From: Candidatus Choladousia intestinavium
Lineage (GTDB): Bacteria; Bacillota; Clostridia; Lachnospirales; Lachnospiraceae
Direction: 5' to 3'
Assembly: GCA_018712785.1 (NCBI GenBank)
Contig: DVGK01000043.1
Coordinates: 1-64,000 of the forward strand
DNA: 64,000 bases
The notes below the pieces were generated by a model. The model worked only from the letters and a program-made list of their open reading frames with translations, searched no databases and was not told the DNA's origin. Positions 44,039 through 52,894 of the stretch are shown here, in pieces. The first letter of the stretch is position 1. The number at the start of each line of letters is the position of its first letter. The translations under genes and the position numbers were made by a program.

Positions 44039-47000
44039 TTACTGCTTCTCAACCCCTAAAGTGACTGCTTCTCCGTTGATGCTCCATTCCTTGCTGTAGC
44101 CTGCCATCTGACCGTATAAGGCCTCTGTTCCCAGAACCTCCTTCAGGATCTCCGGCTCATGGGCCTTCAGAACTGTCTCAATTCTGGAATTTCCCGTCGT
44201 CCAGATCCGGATCTGATCCGTCACCTGGAAGCCGGCCTCCTTGCGCATGGTCTGAATTTTGCTGATCAGCTCCCGAACAAAGCCCTCCTCAATCAGCTCC
44301 TGCGTCAGGCGGGTATCCAGCACAACGGAAACCTCTCCGTTATCCTCGGAGACATATCCCTCCGTCTGGGCAGTCTCAATCAGAAGATCTTCCTCTGTGA
44401 GAACCACCTCAGTTCCATCTATATCCAGCTTTAGAGCGCCTGAGCTCTTCAGCTGAGCCATAGCTTTATTTCCATCCAGTTCAGGAAGAAGCTGACGGAT
44501 CTTTCCAAGCAGCTTTCCGTATTTCGGCCCTACGGTTCTCAGCTGCGGTTTAAAGGTATAGGAAATAAATCCGCTGACATCCTCCGTGAAGCTGACTTCT
44601 TTCACGTTCAGCTCATCCCGGATAATATCCACAAAGTATTCCGGGAGGCTGTAGGGAGCCTTCACAAACATCTGGCTGACAGGCTGACGGTTCTTGATGT
44701 TGGCCTGGTTTCTGCAGGCCCTTCCCATAACCACAATCTTCAGCACTTCATCCATATCCTTTTCCAGCTCTTTATCAATCTGAGAAGCATCTGCCTCAGG
44801 GAAATCACAAAGATGAATACTCTCCGGTGCTTCCGAATCCACGTTCCGCACCAGATTCTGATAAATCTCCTCCGTCATGAAGGGAACCATGGGAGCCGCT
44901 GCTTTACATACAGTCACCAGCGCCGTATACAAAGTCATGTACGCGTTGATCTTGTCCTGCTCCATGCCCTTTGCCCAGAAGCGCTCTCTGTTTCTTCTCA
45001 CATACCAGTTGCTCATATCATCCACAAATTCCTGGAGAGCTCTGGCTGCTTCAGGAATCCTGTATTTCCCCAGGTTATCATCCACATCCTGTACCATGGA
45101 ATTCATCTTTGACAGGAGCCACCGGTCCATAACCGGCAGTGTCTTATAATCCAGCTGATAATTCATGGGATTGAATTCATCAATATTTCCGTACAGCACG
45201 AAGAAAGCGTACGTATTCCAGAGAGTTCCCATAAACTTCCTCTGGCCCTCAATCACTGTTTTTCCCTGAAAGCGCTTGGGCAGCCAGGGCGCCCCGGCTG
45301 TGTAGAAATACCAGCGGATCGCGTCCGCTCCGTATGTCTCCAGGGCCTCAAAGGGATCCACTGCGTTCCCCTTGGATTTGCTCATCTTCTGGCCATTCTC
45401 ATCCTGTACATGTCCCATGACGATTACATTTTCAAAGGGCGCTCTGTTGAACAGCAATGTAGAGATAGCCACCAGCGAGTAGAACCATCCTCTGGTCTGG
45501 TCGACAGCCTCAGAAATAAACTGAGCCGGGAAATGCTTTTTAAAATAATCTGTATTTTCAAAAGGATAATGATACTGGGCAAAGGGCATAGCCCCGGAGT
45601 CAAACCAGCAGTCAATTACCTCCGGCACCCGGCGCATCTTCTTTCCGCATTTTGGACAGCGGATGGTCACGGCGTCGATGTAGGGACGATGCAGTTCAAT
45701 TTTCTCCGGACAGTCCTCAGACATCTCTTTCAGCTCCGCGATACTTCCCACAGAGTGCATATGGCCGCATTCGCATTCCCAGATATTCAGCGGCGTTCCC
45801 CAGTAACGGTTTCTGGAGATTCCCCAGTCCTGTACATTTTCCAGCCAGTCTCCGAATCTGCCCTTGCCGATGCTCTCTGGTATCCAGTTGATGGTGTTAT
45901 TGTTCCGGATCAGGTCCTCCTTCACCGCAGTCATCTTAATGAACCAGGATTCTCTTGCGTAATAGATCAGAGGCGTATCACAGCGCCAGCAGTGAGGATA
46001 GCTGTGCTCAAATTTAGGCGCCGCGAACAGCAGCCCCCTCTTGTCCAGATCTTCCAGAATCATAGGATCCGCTTTTTTGCAGAAAACGCCGGCCCATGGA
46101 GTCTCCTCTGTCATCTCACCTTTCCCGTTCACCAGCTGAACGAAGGGAAGATCGTATCTCCTGCCCACTTTACTGTCGTCTTCACCGAAGGCAGGCGCGA
46201 TGTGTACGATGCCCGTACCTTCTGTAAGGGTTACGTACGTATCGCAGACAACATAGTATGCCTTCTTGTTTACCCTTGCGTACGGGAAAAGGGGCTCGTA
46301 TTCCTTATACTCCAGTTCTTTCCCTTTGCAGCTCTCCAGTACCTGGTAAGTGCCTTCACCCAGAACAGAATCACAGAGAGCCTCCGCCAGATAATAAACC
46401 TGACCGTTTTCATTCATTTTTACTTTAACGTAAGTTTCCTCCGGATGCACGCACAGCGCCACATTGGAGGGAAGAGTCCAGGGCGTGGTCGTCCAGGCAA
46501 GAATAAAGGCGTCTTCCCCTTTTGCCCTGAATTTGGCCACCGCAGAGCGCTCCTTGATCTCTTTATACCCCTGGGCGACCTCATGGCTGGAGAGAGGGGT
46601 CCCGCATCTGGGGCAGTAGGGAACTACCTTATACCCTTTATACAGAAGCCCTTTTTCCCAGATCTGTTTCAGCGCCCACCACTCGGACTCAATATAATCA
46701 TTATGGTAGGTTACATAGGGATGATCCATATCAGCCCAAAAGCCCACGGTATTGGAAAAATCCTCCCACATCCCCTTGTACTTCCACACACTCTCTTTAC
46801 AGTGTTCAATAAAAGGCTCCAGCCCGTACTCCTCAATCTGTTCTTTTCCGTCCAGCCCCAGCGTCCGCTCCACTTCCAGCTCCACCGGAAGTCCGTGGGT
46901 ATCCCAACCGGCCTTTCTTGGCACCATCTTGCCCTTCATAGTCTGATAACGCGGAATCATATCTTTAATGGCCCGTGTTTCCACATGGCCGATATGGGGC

Positions 47001-47158
47001 TTTCCATTTGCTGTAGGCGGCCCGTCATAGAAGGTATACGTTTCGCATCCTTCCCGGTTCTCCATACTCTTCTCAAAAATTTTATGCTCCTTCCAGAACT
47101 TTTCTGTCTGTTTTTCACGTTCAACAAAGTTCAGATCCGTGGATACTTTATCGTACAT
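44039..47158 (-). CDS. ileS: Isoleucyl-tRNA synthetase (long, eukaryote-like type)
   Basis: A 1039-residue class I synthetase charging tRNA-Ile. H55-I-G-H58 in FYDGPPTANGKPHIGHVETR, the editing (CP1) domain with AWTTTPWTLPSNVALC and TGIVHIAPAFGEDD, zinc cysteines around YCPRCG and WRCDTP, and K591-M-S-K-S595 are present, followed by the anticodon domain. Length and the missing C-terminal zinc finger fit the IleS2 branch, known for lower sensitivity to mupirocin in some members; resistance here is inference. The 345 bases upstream hold two divergent promoters and a hairpin (GTAGCAG/CTGTTAC), but the T-box AGGGTGG motif is not seen. Confidence 0.96.
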   Translation of the reverse strand: MYDKVSTDLNFVEREKQTEKFWKEHKIFEKSMENREGCETYTFYDGPPTANGKPHIGHVETRAIKDMIPRYQTMKGKMVPRKAGWDTHGLPVELEVERTLGLDGKEQIEEYGLEPFIEHCKESVWKYKGMWEDFSNTVGFWADMDHPYVTYHNDYIESEWWALKQIWEKGLLYKGYKVVPYCPRCGTPLSSHEVAQGYKEIKERSAVAKFRAKGEDAFILAWTTTPWTLPSNVALCVHPEETYVKVKMNENGQVYYLAEALCDSVLGEGTYQVLESCKGKELEYKEYEPLFPYARVNKKAYYVVCDTYVTLTEGTGIVHIAPAFGEDDSKVGRRYDLPFVQLVNGKGEMTEETPWAGVFCKKADPMILEDLDKRGLLFAAPKFEHSYPHCWRCDTPLIYYARESWFIKMTAVKEDLIRNNNTINWIPESIGKGRFGDWLENVQDWGISRNRYWGTPLNIWECECGHMHSVGSIAELKEMSEDCPEKIELHRPYIDAVTIRCPKCGKKMRRVPEVIDCWFDSGAMPFAQYHYPFENTDYFKKHFPAQFISEAVDQTRGWFYSLVAISTLLFNRAPFENVIVMGHVQDENGQKMSKSKGNAVDPFEALETYGADAIRWYFYTAGAPWLPKRFQGKTVIEGQRKFMGTLWNTYAFFVLYGNIDEFNPMNYQLDYKTLPVMDRWLLSKMNSMVQDVDDNLGKYRIPEAARALQEFVDDMSNWYVRRNRERFWAKGMEQDKINAYMTLYTALVTVCKAAAPMVPFMTEEIYQNLVRNVDSEAPESIHLCDFPEADASQIDKELEKDMDEVLKIVVMGRACRNQANIKNRQPVSQMFVKAPYSLPEYFVDIIRDELNVKEVSFTEDVSGFISYTFKPQLRTVGPKYGKLLGKIRQLLPELDGNKAMAQLKSSGALKLDIDGTEVVLTEEDLLIETAQTEGYVSEDNGEVSVVLDTRLTQELIEEGFVRELISKIQTMRKEAGFQVTDQIRIWTTGNSRIETVLKAHEPEILKEVLGTEALYGQMAGYSKEWSINGEAVTLGVEKQ

Positions 47159-47267
47159 GATATGTGCCTCCTTAACTATATCGGTAACTCAGAAAAATGA
47201 AAGAGAGTAACAGCTCGGCACAGCCGGACTGCTACGAGAGTGAATACTATATACAACACATTCAATA

Positions 47268-47297
47268 ATTATAGCTTACCTTATTCTTTATTGTCAA
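47268..47297 (-). promoter_or_regulatory. Predicted ileS promoter
   Basis: On the minus strand a consensus TTGACA and TATAAT are 18 bases apart, about 110 bases before the ileS ATG. AAGGAGG lies just before that ATG. Confidence 0.7.
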
Positions 47298-47369
47298 TTT
47301 CTGAAAGGAGGGAATTTAAAAAAAGTTGTCCGTTTTTTTCTAAAACCTTGATGAATTCCCCATTTTTCG

Positions 47370-47398
47370 TTGCTTTTTTTAATGAAATCATCTATACT
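47370..47398 (+). promoter_or_regulatory. Predicted promoter for the YesL-like gene
   Basis: TTGCTT (47370-47375) and TATACT (47393-47398) have a 17-base spacer, about 105 bases before the ATG at 47504 and divergent from the ileS promoter. Confidence 0.5.
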
Positions 47399-47503
47399 GT
47401 ACAATAAAGCTGAAAATCCTTTCCGCTCCTGACGCAGAGTCTTCAGCCGAAGGATTCTCGTTTTTGACTTTATGAAATTTTCCGAAAGCGAGTGTTTTGA
47501 AAG

Positions 47504-48211
47504 ATGAGAAAGTTTTTTGACATGGATAATCCCTTTTTCCGCACTTTGGGAAAGCTGGCGGATCTTATGATTTTAAATGTGCTTTTTATCCTCTGCAGCA
47601 TTCCCATTGTCACCATCGGAGCCTCCCTCACGGGCATGTATTATGTAACCTTAAAGATTGCCGAAAACGAAGAAGGGTATATTGCCAGAAGCTTCTTCAA
47701 ATCTTTTAAACAGAATTTCCGCCAGGCAACAGTCATCTGGCTGATCGCCCTCGGCCTTGGCATCGTATTCGGCCTGGATTTCTATATTCTCTCAGCCGCC
47801 GAAGGCACTCTGTTTGACATCGTGAAGATGGCCATTACGGCGACGCTGATTCTGTATCTGATTACATTAATTTATGTATTTCCGACTCTCGCCAGATTTT
47901 ATAATACCATCCGGGGAACCATCCGGAACGCTTTCCTTATGTCGGTGGCAAATTTACCCAGAACCTTCCTGGCTCTGGTGATTACCGTCGGTTCTGTACT
48001 GATAACCTTTCTGAACGGCTATACCCTGGTTTACGGGCTTTTGATCTGGATTCTGGCCGGTTTTTCTTTGGTTGCTTATGCGAATTCTTTTCTGATTAAA
48101 AAGATTTTCGCAAAATACTCGCCTCAGGAGCCGGAAACCGACCCGGACGCCTGGGACGCGGACGCTTCCGCCGCCGAAAGCCTGGAAGACCAGTCCGGAA
48201 ACGCGCAGTAA
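47504..48211 (+). CDS. YesL-like (DUF624) membrane protein
   Basis: A 235-residue membrane protein with the YesL start MRKFFDMDNPFFRTLGKLAD and about five helices (LMILNVLFILCSIPIVTIGA, VIWLIALGLGIVFGLDFYIL, ATLILYLITLIYVFPTLARF, TFLALVITVGSVLITFLNGY, TLVYGLLIWILAGFSLVAYA). A Pro/Glu/Asp-rich cytosolic tail follows. YesL proteins often accompany carbohydrate ABC-transport genes, but this one is alone. Function unknown. Confidence 0.87.
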   Translation: MRKFFDMDNPFFRTLGKLADLMILNVLFILCSIPIVTIGASLTGMYYVTLKIAENEEGYIARSFFKSFKQNFRQATVIWLIALGLGIVFGLDFYILSAAEGTLFDIVKMAITATLILYLITLIYVFPTLARFYNTIRGTIRNAFLMSVANLPRTFLALVITVGSVLITFLNGYTLVYGLLIWILAGFSLVAYANSFLIKKIFAKYSPQEPETDPDAWDADASAAESLEDQSGNAQ

Positions 48212-48548
48212 TCTGCCGGCCGCGAAAGACATCGGGTCCGCGGAAGCAAAAAGTATTCAATACAAAAATTATTCAATACAGATAGGTATTCCCAATTTTA
48301 CATCTGATATGCTCCCTTTCATGCAGCAGGCTTTCATTCCTCGCTTGCCTGCGGCCGCTGGGGAGCATTTCTGCTTTAGAGGTATTTTCATTTTATCTAT
48401 TGAGTTTTGCCTGCCGTCTCTCTGTCGCCCACAAAATATCCTGATCAGATGCTTTATATTTTATTTATTTAATATTTAGCCGAAAGCACTGTACGTTTCA
48501 ATCGTTATGTGATATAATACAAATATTAAAGTGAAAGGAGGGAAGCAT
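48212..48548. other. 337-base gap: hairpin, direct repeats, promoter
   Basis: The direct repeat TATTCAATACA appears twice (about 48253 and 48270). A large inverted repeat follows at 48309-48368: ATGCTCCC with GGGAGCAT, inner GCAGGC with GCCTGC, probably the end of the YesL-like transcript. The extended -10 promoter of the coiled-coil gene is at the right end. No gene is seen. Confidence 0.55.
48510..48518 (+). promoter_or_regulatory. Extended -10 promoter of the heptad-repeat gene
   Basis: TG-A-TATAAT is a perfect extended -10 element 31 bases before the ATG at 48549. No good -35 box lies 16-18 bases upstream, which fits an extended -10 promoter. Confidence 0.55.
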
Positions 48549-49112
48549 ATGACCATCAACGAAAAACTAGATCTGATTCTGGAAAATATTGGAATTCTGG
48601 GGAAGCGCACAGATCAGCTCGGAGACCGTTTGGTTCAACTTGAAAACCGTTTGGGGCAGCTTGAAGACCGCATAATTCTGCTCGAAAAGCGCATGGTTCA
48701 GCTCGAAGACCGCATGGTTCAGCTCGGAGACCGCATGGTTCAGCTCGGAGACCGCATGGTTCAGCTCGGAAACCGCATGGTTCAGCTCGAAGACCGCATG
48801 GTTCAGCTCGAAGACCGCATGGTTCAGCTCGAAGACCGCATGGTTCAGCTTGGAGACCGTATGGGTCGGCTGGAAGAACGCATGGATCAGTCGGAAGACC
48901 GCATAAACACTCTGGCCGATATGATAGCTAAAAATCATCAGCTGCTGGAAGAGTTTTATGTAAGGCAAAAAGAATTTAATACAGATCTGCTCGACCGGTT
49001 TGCCATTATTGATGGCAAACTGGAAATGCAGGGAAATCAGATCGCCCGAAACGCGTCTATCATCAAGGCATATTATCCGCCGGGCACTTCACCTCTTGCC
49101 GAACCGGCATAG
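48549..49112 (+). CDS. Heptad-repeat coiled-coil protein
   Basis: A 187-residue protein starting at the ATG behind AAAGGAGGGAAG. A short helical start (MTINEKLDLILENIGILG) leads into 15 uninterrupted heptads, residues 20-124, of the form R-M-V-Q-L-E/G-D. Hydrophobic residues fall at M/V and L and charged residues flank them, which is an almost ideal coiled coil about 150 angstroms long. A more varied C-terminal part (ADMIAKNHQLLEEFYVRQKE, DGKLEMQGNQIARNASIIKA) ends in a proline-rich tail. No signal peptide or membrane span. Similar to small uncharacterised coiled-coil proteins and to hook-length or tail-fibre spacers only by repeat. Function unknown. Confidence 0.7.
   Translation: MTINEKLDLILENIGILGKRTDQLGDRLVQLENRLGQLEDRIILLEKRMVQLEDRMVQLGDRMVQLGDRMVQLGNRMVQLEDRMVQLEDRMVQLEDRMVQLGDRMGRLEERMDQSEDRINTLADMIAKNHQLLEEFYVRQKEFNTDLLDRFAIIDGKLEMQGNQIARNASIIKAYYPPGTSPLAEPA
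48606..48920 (+). repeat. 21-base coding minisatellite (15 units)
   Basis: Fifteen in-frame 21-base units. The eight central ones (48690-48857) are near-identical copies of CGCATGGTTCAGCTCGAAGA plus C, differing mainly at the GAA/GGA (Glu/Gly) codon and the last codon. The outer units are more diverged, as expected for expansion from the middle. The opposite strand is also open across the repeat because of its periodicity. Confidence 0.9.
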
Positions 49113-49213
49113 ATTAATCCTTATTTTTTTACGCAGTGCTGTATCTGTTTGGACAGAATCTAGCAGCCAAAAGCTTATACAAAACAGGTCAAATAGATAC
49201 AGTAATCTGCGCA

Positions 49214-49906
49214 TCAGACTTCAACCGGAACATACCGGTCGATCTCCAGAGAGTCAGCCGTCACTTTGCAGTCAACTGCCAGAATCTGAACGCCCGCTGC
49301 GGCTGCGCGTCTCAAAGCTTCGCCAAACGCGGGGTGCGTTTGATCATTGGGCACTACTTTTTTAATTTCCTTCATTTGAACCACAAACAGCAGGTAAGCT
49401 TCATATCCCATTTTTACAGCATGAACCAGTTCTTCCAGATGACGTACTCCCCGTTCCGTAGGCGCATCCGGAAAGGATGCTGTTCCCCCATTCTCCAGAG
49501 TCACTCCTTTGACTTCCATATAACACCGGCGTCCTCCGTCTTCAATGTAAAAATCCAGACGGGAATCTCCAAAACGAACCTCTCGCTGCACCTTAGCCTC
49601 TGAAGAAAAAAGACTTCCCCGGCGGAGCCATTCTTCCGCCGCCTCATTTGGCGCCTGAGAATCCATGTTAATCAACATTATTCCGCTTTCCGTTTCTTTT
49701 TCCACACTGATCAGATCGAACCGGGTTTTTCTTCCTTTTTTATCCTGACAGGAAAGAAAACATAAAGTTCCTGAAATCAAAAGCTCCCTGCATCTTCCTG
49801 TATTCTTCACATGTACCGTTTCTCTTCTTCCTTCAATCTCTACCTCCGCTACAAAGCGGTTCTGGCGCCGGATAAATTTCCCGCTGCAAATATTTTCATA
49901 CTTCAT
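49214..49906 (-). CDS. sfsA: SfsA-family DNA/RNA nuclease-like protein
   Basis: A 230-residue protein named for sugar fermentation stimulation. N-terminal OB-like part (FIRRQNRFVAEVEIEGRRET, VHVKNTGRCRELL) and a PD-(D/E)XK-like core: RLDFYIEDGGRRCYMEVKGV with the acidic-Lys motif, TASFPDAPTERGVRHLEELV, AYLLFVVQMKEIKKVVPNDQ. The ATG at 49906 follows GGAGAAAG. It lies 25 bases after the ROK regulator on the same strand. Confidence 0.93.
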   Translation of the reverse strand: MKYENICSGKFIRRQNRFVAEVEIEGRRETVHVKNTGRCRELLISGTLCFLSCQDKKGRKTRFDLISVEKETESGIMLINMDSQAPNEAAEEWLRRGSLFSSEAKVQREVRFGDSRLDFYIEDGGRRCYMEVKGVTLENGGTASFPDAPTERGVRHLEELVHAVKMGYEAYLLFVVQMKEIKKVVPNDQTHPAFGEALRRAAAAGVQILAVDCKVTADSLEIDRYVPVEV

Positions 49907-49931
49907 TCTTTCTCCAATGTCCTTCTTCGTT

Positions 49932-51155
49932 TTAAATTTTTTCATCCACAAATTCGAAAGCGTCCTGCATCACTAAGGCCGCCGCCCCCATAGCTCCCAG
50001 ATTTCGTCCGAATTCTGAGGCAACGATTTCCAGATTTGCGCTGTTTTCCTCTATTGTGTCCTGCCTAACAATTTCCCTCACCTGATCCAGCAGGAGATCC
50101 CCGATCTCAGCCAGCTCACCGAACAAAACAATTTTTTTAGGCGCGAAAATATTCACCAGCATTCCGATGGCATCTCCCATAAATCCTCCAATCTGCTTAA
50201 GCAGCTTCAGAGAATCCTCATGCCCGCGCCGTACGGATTCCACAAATACAGACATTGTAATCAAGTCCGGATCCCCTCCGGTCATTTCCTGAATCTCCTT
50301 AAATCTCCCTACATAGATTCCATCTATAATTTTATTGACGACAGCCACGTCTGATATCTCAGAGTTCAGACATCCGTAGCGGCCGCAGGAGCAGAGACGG
50401 CTTCCCCCTTTAATTTTTACATGTCCAAGCTCGCCGGAGTATCCGTACGTACTGCTTACCGGCTGATTATTAATAATCGGAATCAATCTGGCTCCGGAAC
50501 GGATGGATATAAACAGCATATCCTCGCACTTTCCATGGTAAACCAGCCACTTATACGCATAAATCATTACATTTATATTGTTATCCATGTAACAGGGAAT
50601 ATTAAATTCATCTTCAATGATCTTTTTTATGGGAATATTTTTCCAATCCTCGATATGATCATAGAATACCGCAACCCCTGTCTTTTTATTGCTGTACCCG
50701 GGAACTCCCAAACCAATTCCGATCACTTTTTCTTTAGATAATTCTAAATAATCCAGCGTTTTTCTGATTATGCTTTTTACCAGTCCTATAACATCCTTTG
50801 CCCTTTTATGCTGGCCGCTGATTTTTTCATCCCCGCTGAAAACCAGCTTCCCCGTAAAATCAAGTACCACGCACCATACCCGGTACCGGTTAAATTCCAC
50901 TCCCACAAAATATCCCCACTGAGCATTGAGCCTGAGCCACACAGGCTTTCTTCCTATTCTTACATCATTGCACTGTTCCTCATAAATCTGATTCTTACTG
51001 ATCATTTCGTCTATAGCATTTAATACGGTTGTCATACTATAGGCAGTGATTTTCTTAATGTCATTTCTGGAAACATTTTCATTAAGGCGAATAATACTTA
51101 ACATTTTATTCTTTTGATACTGTTTTCTGCTTTCCAATATAGATTCACTGCTCAT
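49932..51155 (-). CDS. ROK-family transcriptional regulator (NagC/XylR type)
   Basis: A 407-residue sugar-responsive repressor. The N-terminal winged helix (MLSIIRLNENVSRNDIKKIT, YSMTTVLNAIDEMISKNQIY) precedes a ROK sugar-binding domain (VGIGLGVPGY-type stretch KVIGIGLGVPGYSNKKTGVA, MDNNINVMIYAYKWLVYHGK, YGYSGELGHVKIKGG) with the zinc motif CSCGRYGCLNSE. The catalytic Asp region is MDNNIN rather than GNDAN, so kinase activity is doubtful. GGAGG precedes the ATG. It lies 247 bases downstream of the sugar operon with its own promoter and is a likely regulator of that operon. Confidence 0.87.
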   Translation of the reverse strand: MSSESILESRKQYQKNKMLSIIRLNENVSRNDIKKITAYSMTTVLNAIDEMISKNQIYEEQCNDVRIGRKPVWLRLNAQWGYFVGVEFNRYRVWCVVLDFTGKLVFSGDEKISGQHKRAKDVIGLVKSIIRKTLDYLELSKEKVIGIGLGVPGYSNKKTGVAVFYDHIEDWKNIPIKKIIEDEFNIPCYMDNNINVMIYAYKWLVYHGKCEDMLFISIRSGARLIPIINNQPVSSTYGYSGELGHVKIKGGSRLCSCGRYGCLNSEISDVAVVNKIIDGIYVGRFKEIQEMTGGDPDLITMSVFVESVRRGHEDSLKLLKQIGGFMGDAIGMLVNIFAPKKIVLFGELAEIGDLLLDQVREIVRQDTIEENSANLEIVASEFGRNLGAMGAAALVMQDAFEFVDEKI

Positions 51156-51199
51156 ATCTCGTCCTCCGTCAGGCAATAGCTTTCTCCTAAAATACTTTT

Positions 51200-51229
51200 A
51201 GTATATCAGAAACATTCCAGTATTGTAAA
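51200..51229 (-). promoter_or_regulatory. Predicted promoter of the ROK regulator
   Basis: On the minus strand TTTACA and TATACT are 18 bases apart, about 45 bases before the ATG. It shows that the regulator can be transcribed separately from the sugar operon upstream. Confidence 0.5.
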
Positions 51230-51402
51230 TTTTTTTCAAAAGAACCGCCGCAATACTACAAAGCGGCAATATACCTTATCGCGGCGTGTGCCCCCCGCCC
51301 GAAGGGCCCTTCCTATAGAAAAAAAGAGCCGACACATCAGGCCGTCGATCAATCATCACACCTGTGCAGCAGCTCCCTTTTAAAATATTTTTTTATTTTC
51401 AA

Positions 51403-52893
51403 TTAAATCTGCAGGTTTTTTCCTTTTTCCATGATCCCTTTATACTTTTCATAGAGTTCCTGCCATTTCTGTCTTTCTTCCGGTTCATATGCTTTCATAG
51501 CAAAAGAATATGCCGACAGCTCTCTCATCTCCTCCACAGAAGCGACTTCTCCTGTCCCATACAGCTGAGTCAGAAGATTTCCGTACAAAGTAGCATAGGG
51601 CATTCCTGCCAGAACCGCGCTTCCGAAGGCGTTGCTGATCAGCTGCATCAGAAGCTCATTTCTGGTACCGCCGCTGATCACATTGATCTCCCTGAAATTT
51701 AACCCAGCCTCACCGAAGGCCGCGCCGTAATATCTGGTTTTCAATGCAATGCTTTCGTAAATGCTTCGGATGAATTCCCCATCTTCCGACAGTTCACGCT
51801 GTCCTGTCTTTTTAAAATACAAGTTCATCTTTTCGCAGAAATCGCCGCCTGCATCTACAAACAGATCCGCCTCAACATCAAACCAGGGAACCTGCTCTTT
51901 GACCTCCCTGGCCATACAGATCATCTCTTCATGGGTAAGGGTCTGACCCTGTTCTTTTTTTGTCCGCATGTATTCATTAATATGCCAGCAGGCAGAGAAA
52001 TCACGGTAAACGATTTTCCTGCGGCTGATACCGCCGGTATTTTTCAGTCCTTTTCTATACGCAGTATCGTTTACAAATACCTGTTCCCGTTCCACACCCA
52101 TATTAATGTTGGTCCCCACGCTAATATACAGCTTTTCCGGTCCAAAACCAGGGATCGCCGCTACTGCCGAAGCCGTATCATGCCCTACTGCGGCAATCAG
52201 TTTCGTCTGTCGGCTTCCGGTTTCCACTTTTACCCGGTCCGACAGAATTCCTTTTACCGTCCCCGGATCAATAATTTTCGTATAAATCCTGTCCGGAATG
52301 GAAAAGCGGGCAGCAACCTCCCTGCTCCATTCCTCCTGCGTCGTCTCCATCAGACAGGATGTACCGGCAATTGTCATCTCCGAAGTCTTTTCCCCTGTAA
52401 GAAAATACCCCAGAAGATCCGGCAAAAGCAGCATAGTATCTGCATTCTGCAGAATCGGATTCTGTTCTGTAACGTACGAATACAGCTGCGGAAGAGTATA
52501 CGTACGGTTGCACTGACATCCGGTCAGAAAGAAAAGCTCCTTTCTGTCCATTACCCGTTCCATATCCTGCAGAACCGCAGAAGTTCTCTGGTCCCGGTAA
52601 TGGTAGACCGGTTCCAGAAGTCTCCCCTGCCTGTCAAGCAGTCCATAGCTGGCGCCCCATGTGTCTATTCCCAGCGTATCAGGGTCTCCATATTTTCCCG
52701 TAAAATAAGCCAGGCCATCCACAATGGAATGATACAGCGCAAATAAATCCCAGTATAGAGCCGTTCCGATATCCACAGGGCGATTCGGAAAATCCCTATA
52801 CTCCTCCACAGACAGCTTCCTGCCGTCATATACCCCCAGCGCCATCTTGCCGCTGCTGGCGCCTATATCGACTGCCGCCGTCTTTTTCCCCAT
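51403..52893 (-). CDS. FGGY carbohydrate kinase, rhamnulokinase-like
   Basis: A 496-residue two-domain ATP-dependent sugar kinase. N-terminal VDIGASSGKMALGVYDG, LGIDTWGASYGLLD and YHYRDQRT are typical of RhaB. The ATP-binding half has AVGHDTASAVAAIPG, VISGGTRNELLMQLISNAFG and YATLYGNLLTQLY. At the nucleotide/sugar hinge it reads SVGTNINMG where classical RhaB has SSGTWSLMG, so its sugar may differ from rhamnulose. The ATG at 52893 lies one base after the aldolase stop. It should phosphorylate the ketose that the aldolase cleaves. Confidence 0.87.
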   Translation of the reverse strand: MGKKTAAVDIGASSGKMALGVYDGRKLSVEEYRDFPNRPVDIGTALYWDLFALYHSIVDGLAYFTGKYGDPDTLGIDTWGASYGLLDRQGRLLEPVYHYRDQRTSAVLQDMERVMDRKELFFLTGCQCNRTYTLPQLYSYVTEQNPILQNADTMLLLPDLLGYFLTGEKTSEMTIAGTSCLMETTQEEWSREVAARFSIPDRIYTKIIDPGTVKGILSDRVKVETGSRQTKLIAAVGHDTASAVAAIPGFGPEKLYISVGTNINMGVEREQVFVNDTAYRKGLKNTGGISRRKIVYRDFSACWHINEYMRTKKEQGQTLTHEEMICMAREVKEQVPWFDVEADLFVDAGGDFCEKMNLYFKKTGQRELSEDGEFIRSIYESIALKTRYYGAAFGEAGLNFREINVISGGTRNELLMQLISNAFGSAVLAGMPYATLYGNLLTQLYGTGEVASVEEMRELSAYSFAMKAYEPEERQKWQELYEKYKGIMEKGKNLQI

Positions 52894-52894
52894 A

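Noticed and set aside
45410-47200. A 596-codon plus-strand frame opposite ileS
   Set aside because: Its translation shows no domain and it is exactly antisense to a complete, motif-rich ileS. It is a shadow caused by codon bias.
47159-47300. T-box riboswitch before ileS
   Set aside because: The conserved AGGGTGG-type T-box sequence and a terminator/antiterminator pair were not found.
48567-48968. Minus-strand frame with an NHAVFEL repeat across the heptad gene
   Set aside because: A by-product of the 21-base periodicity on the opposite strand. It has no ribosome site; the plus frame has a strong one and continues past the repeat.
51300-51340. Terminator after the kinase gene
   Set aside because: There is a T-rich run on the minus strand, but the neighbouring sequences (GCCGAC/GGCCGTC) do not pair well enough to form a stem.
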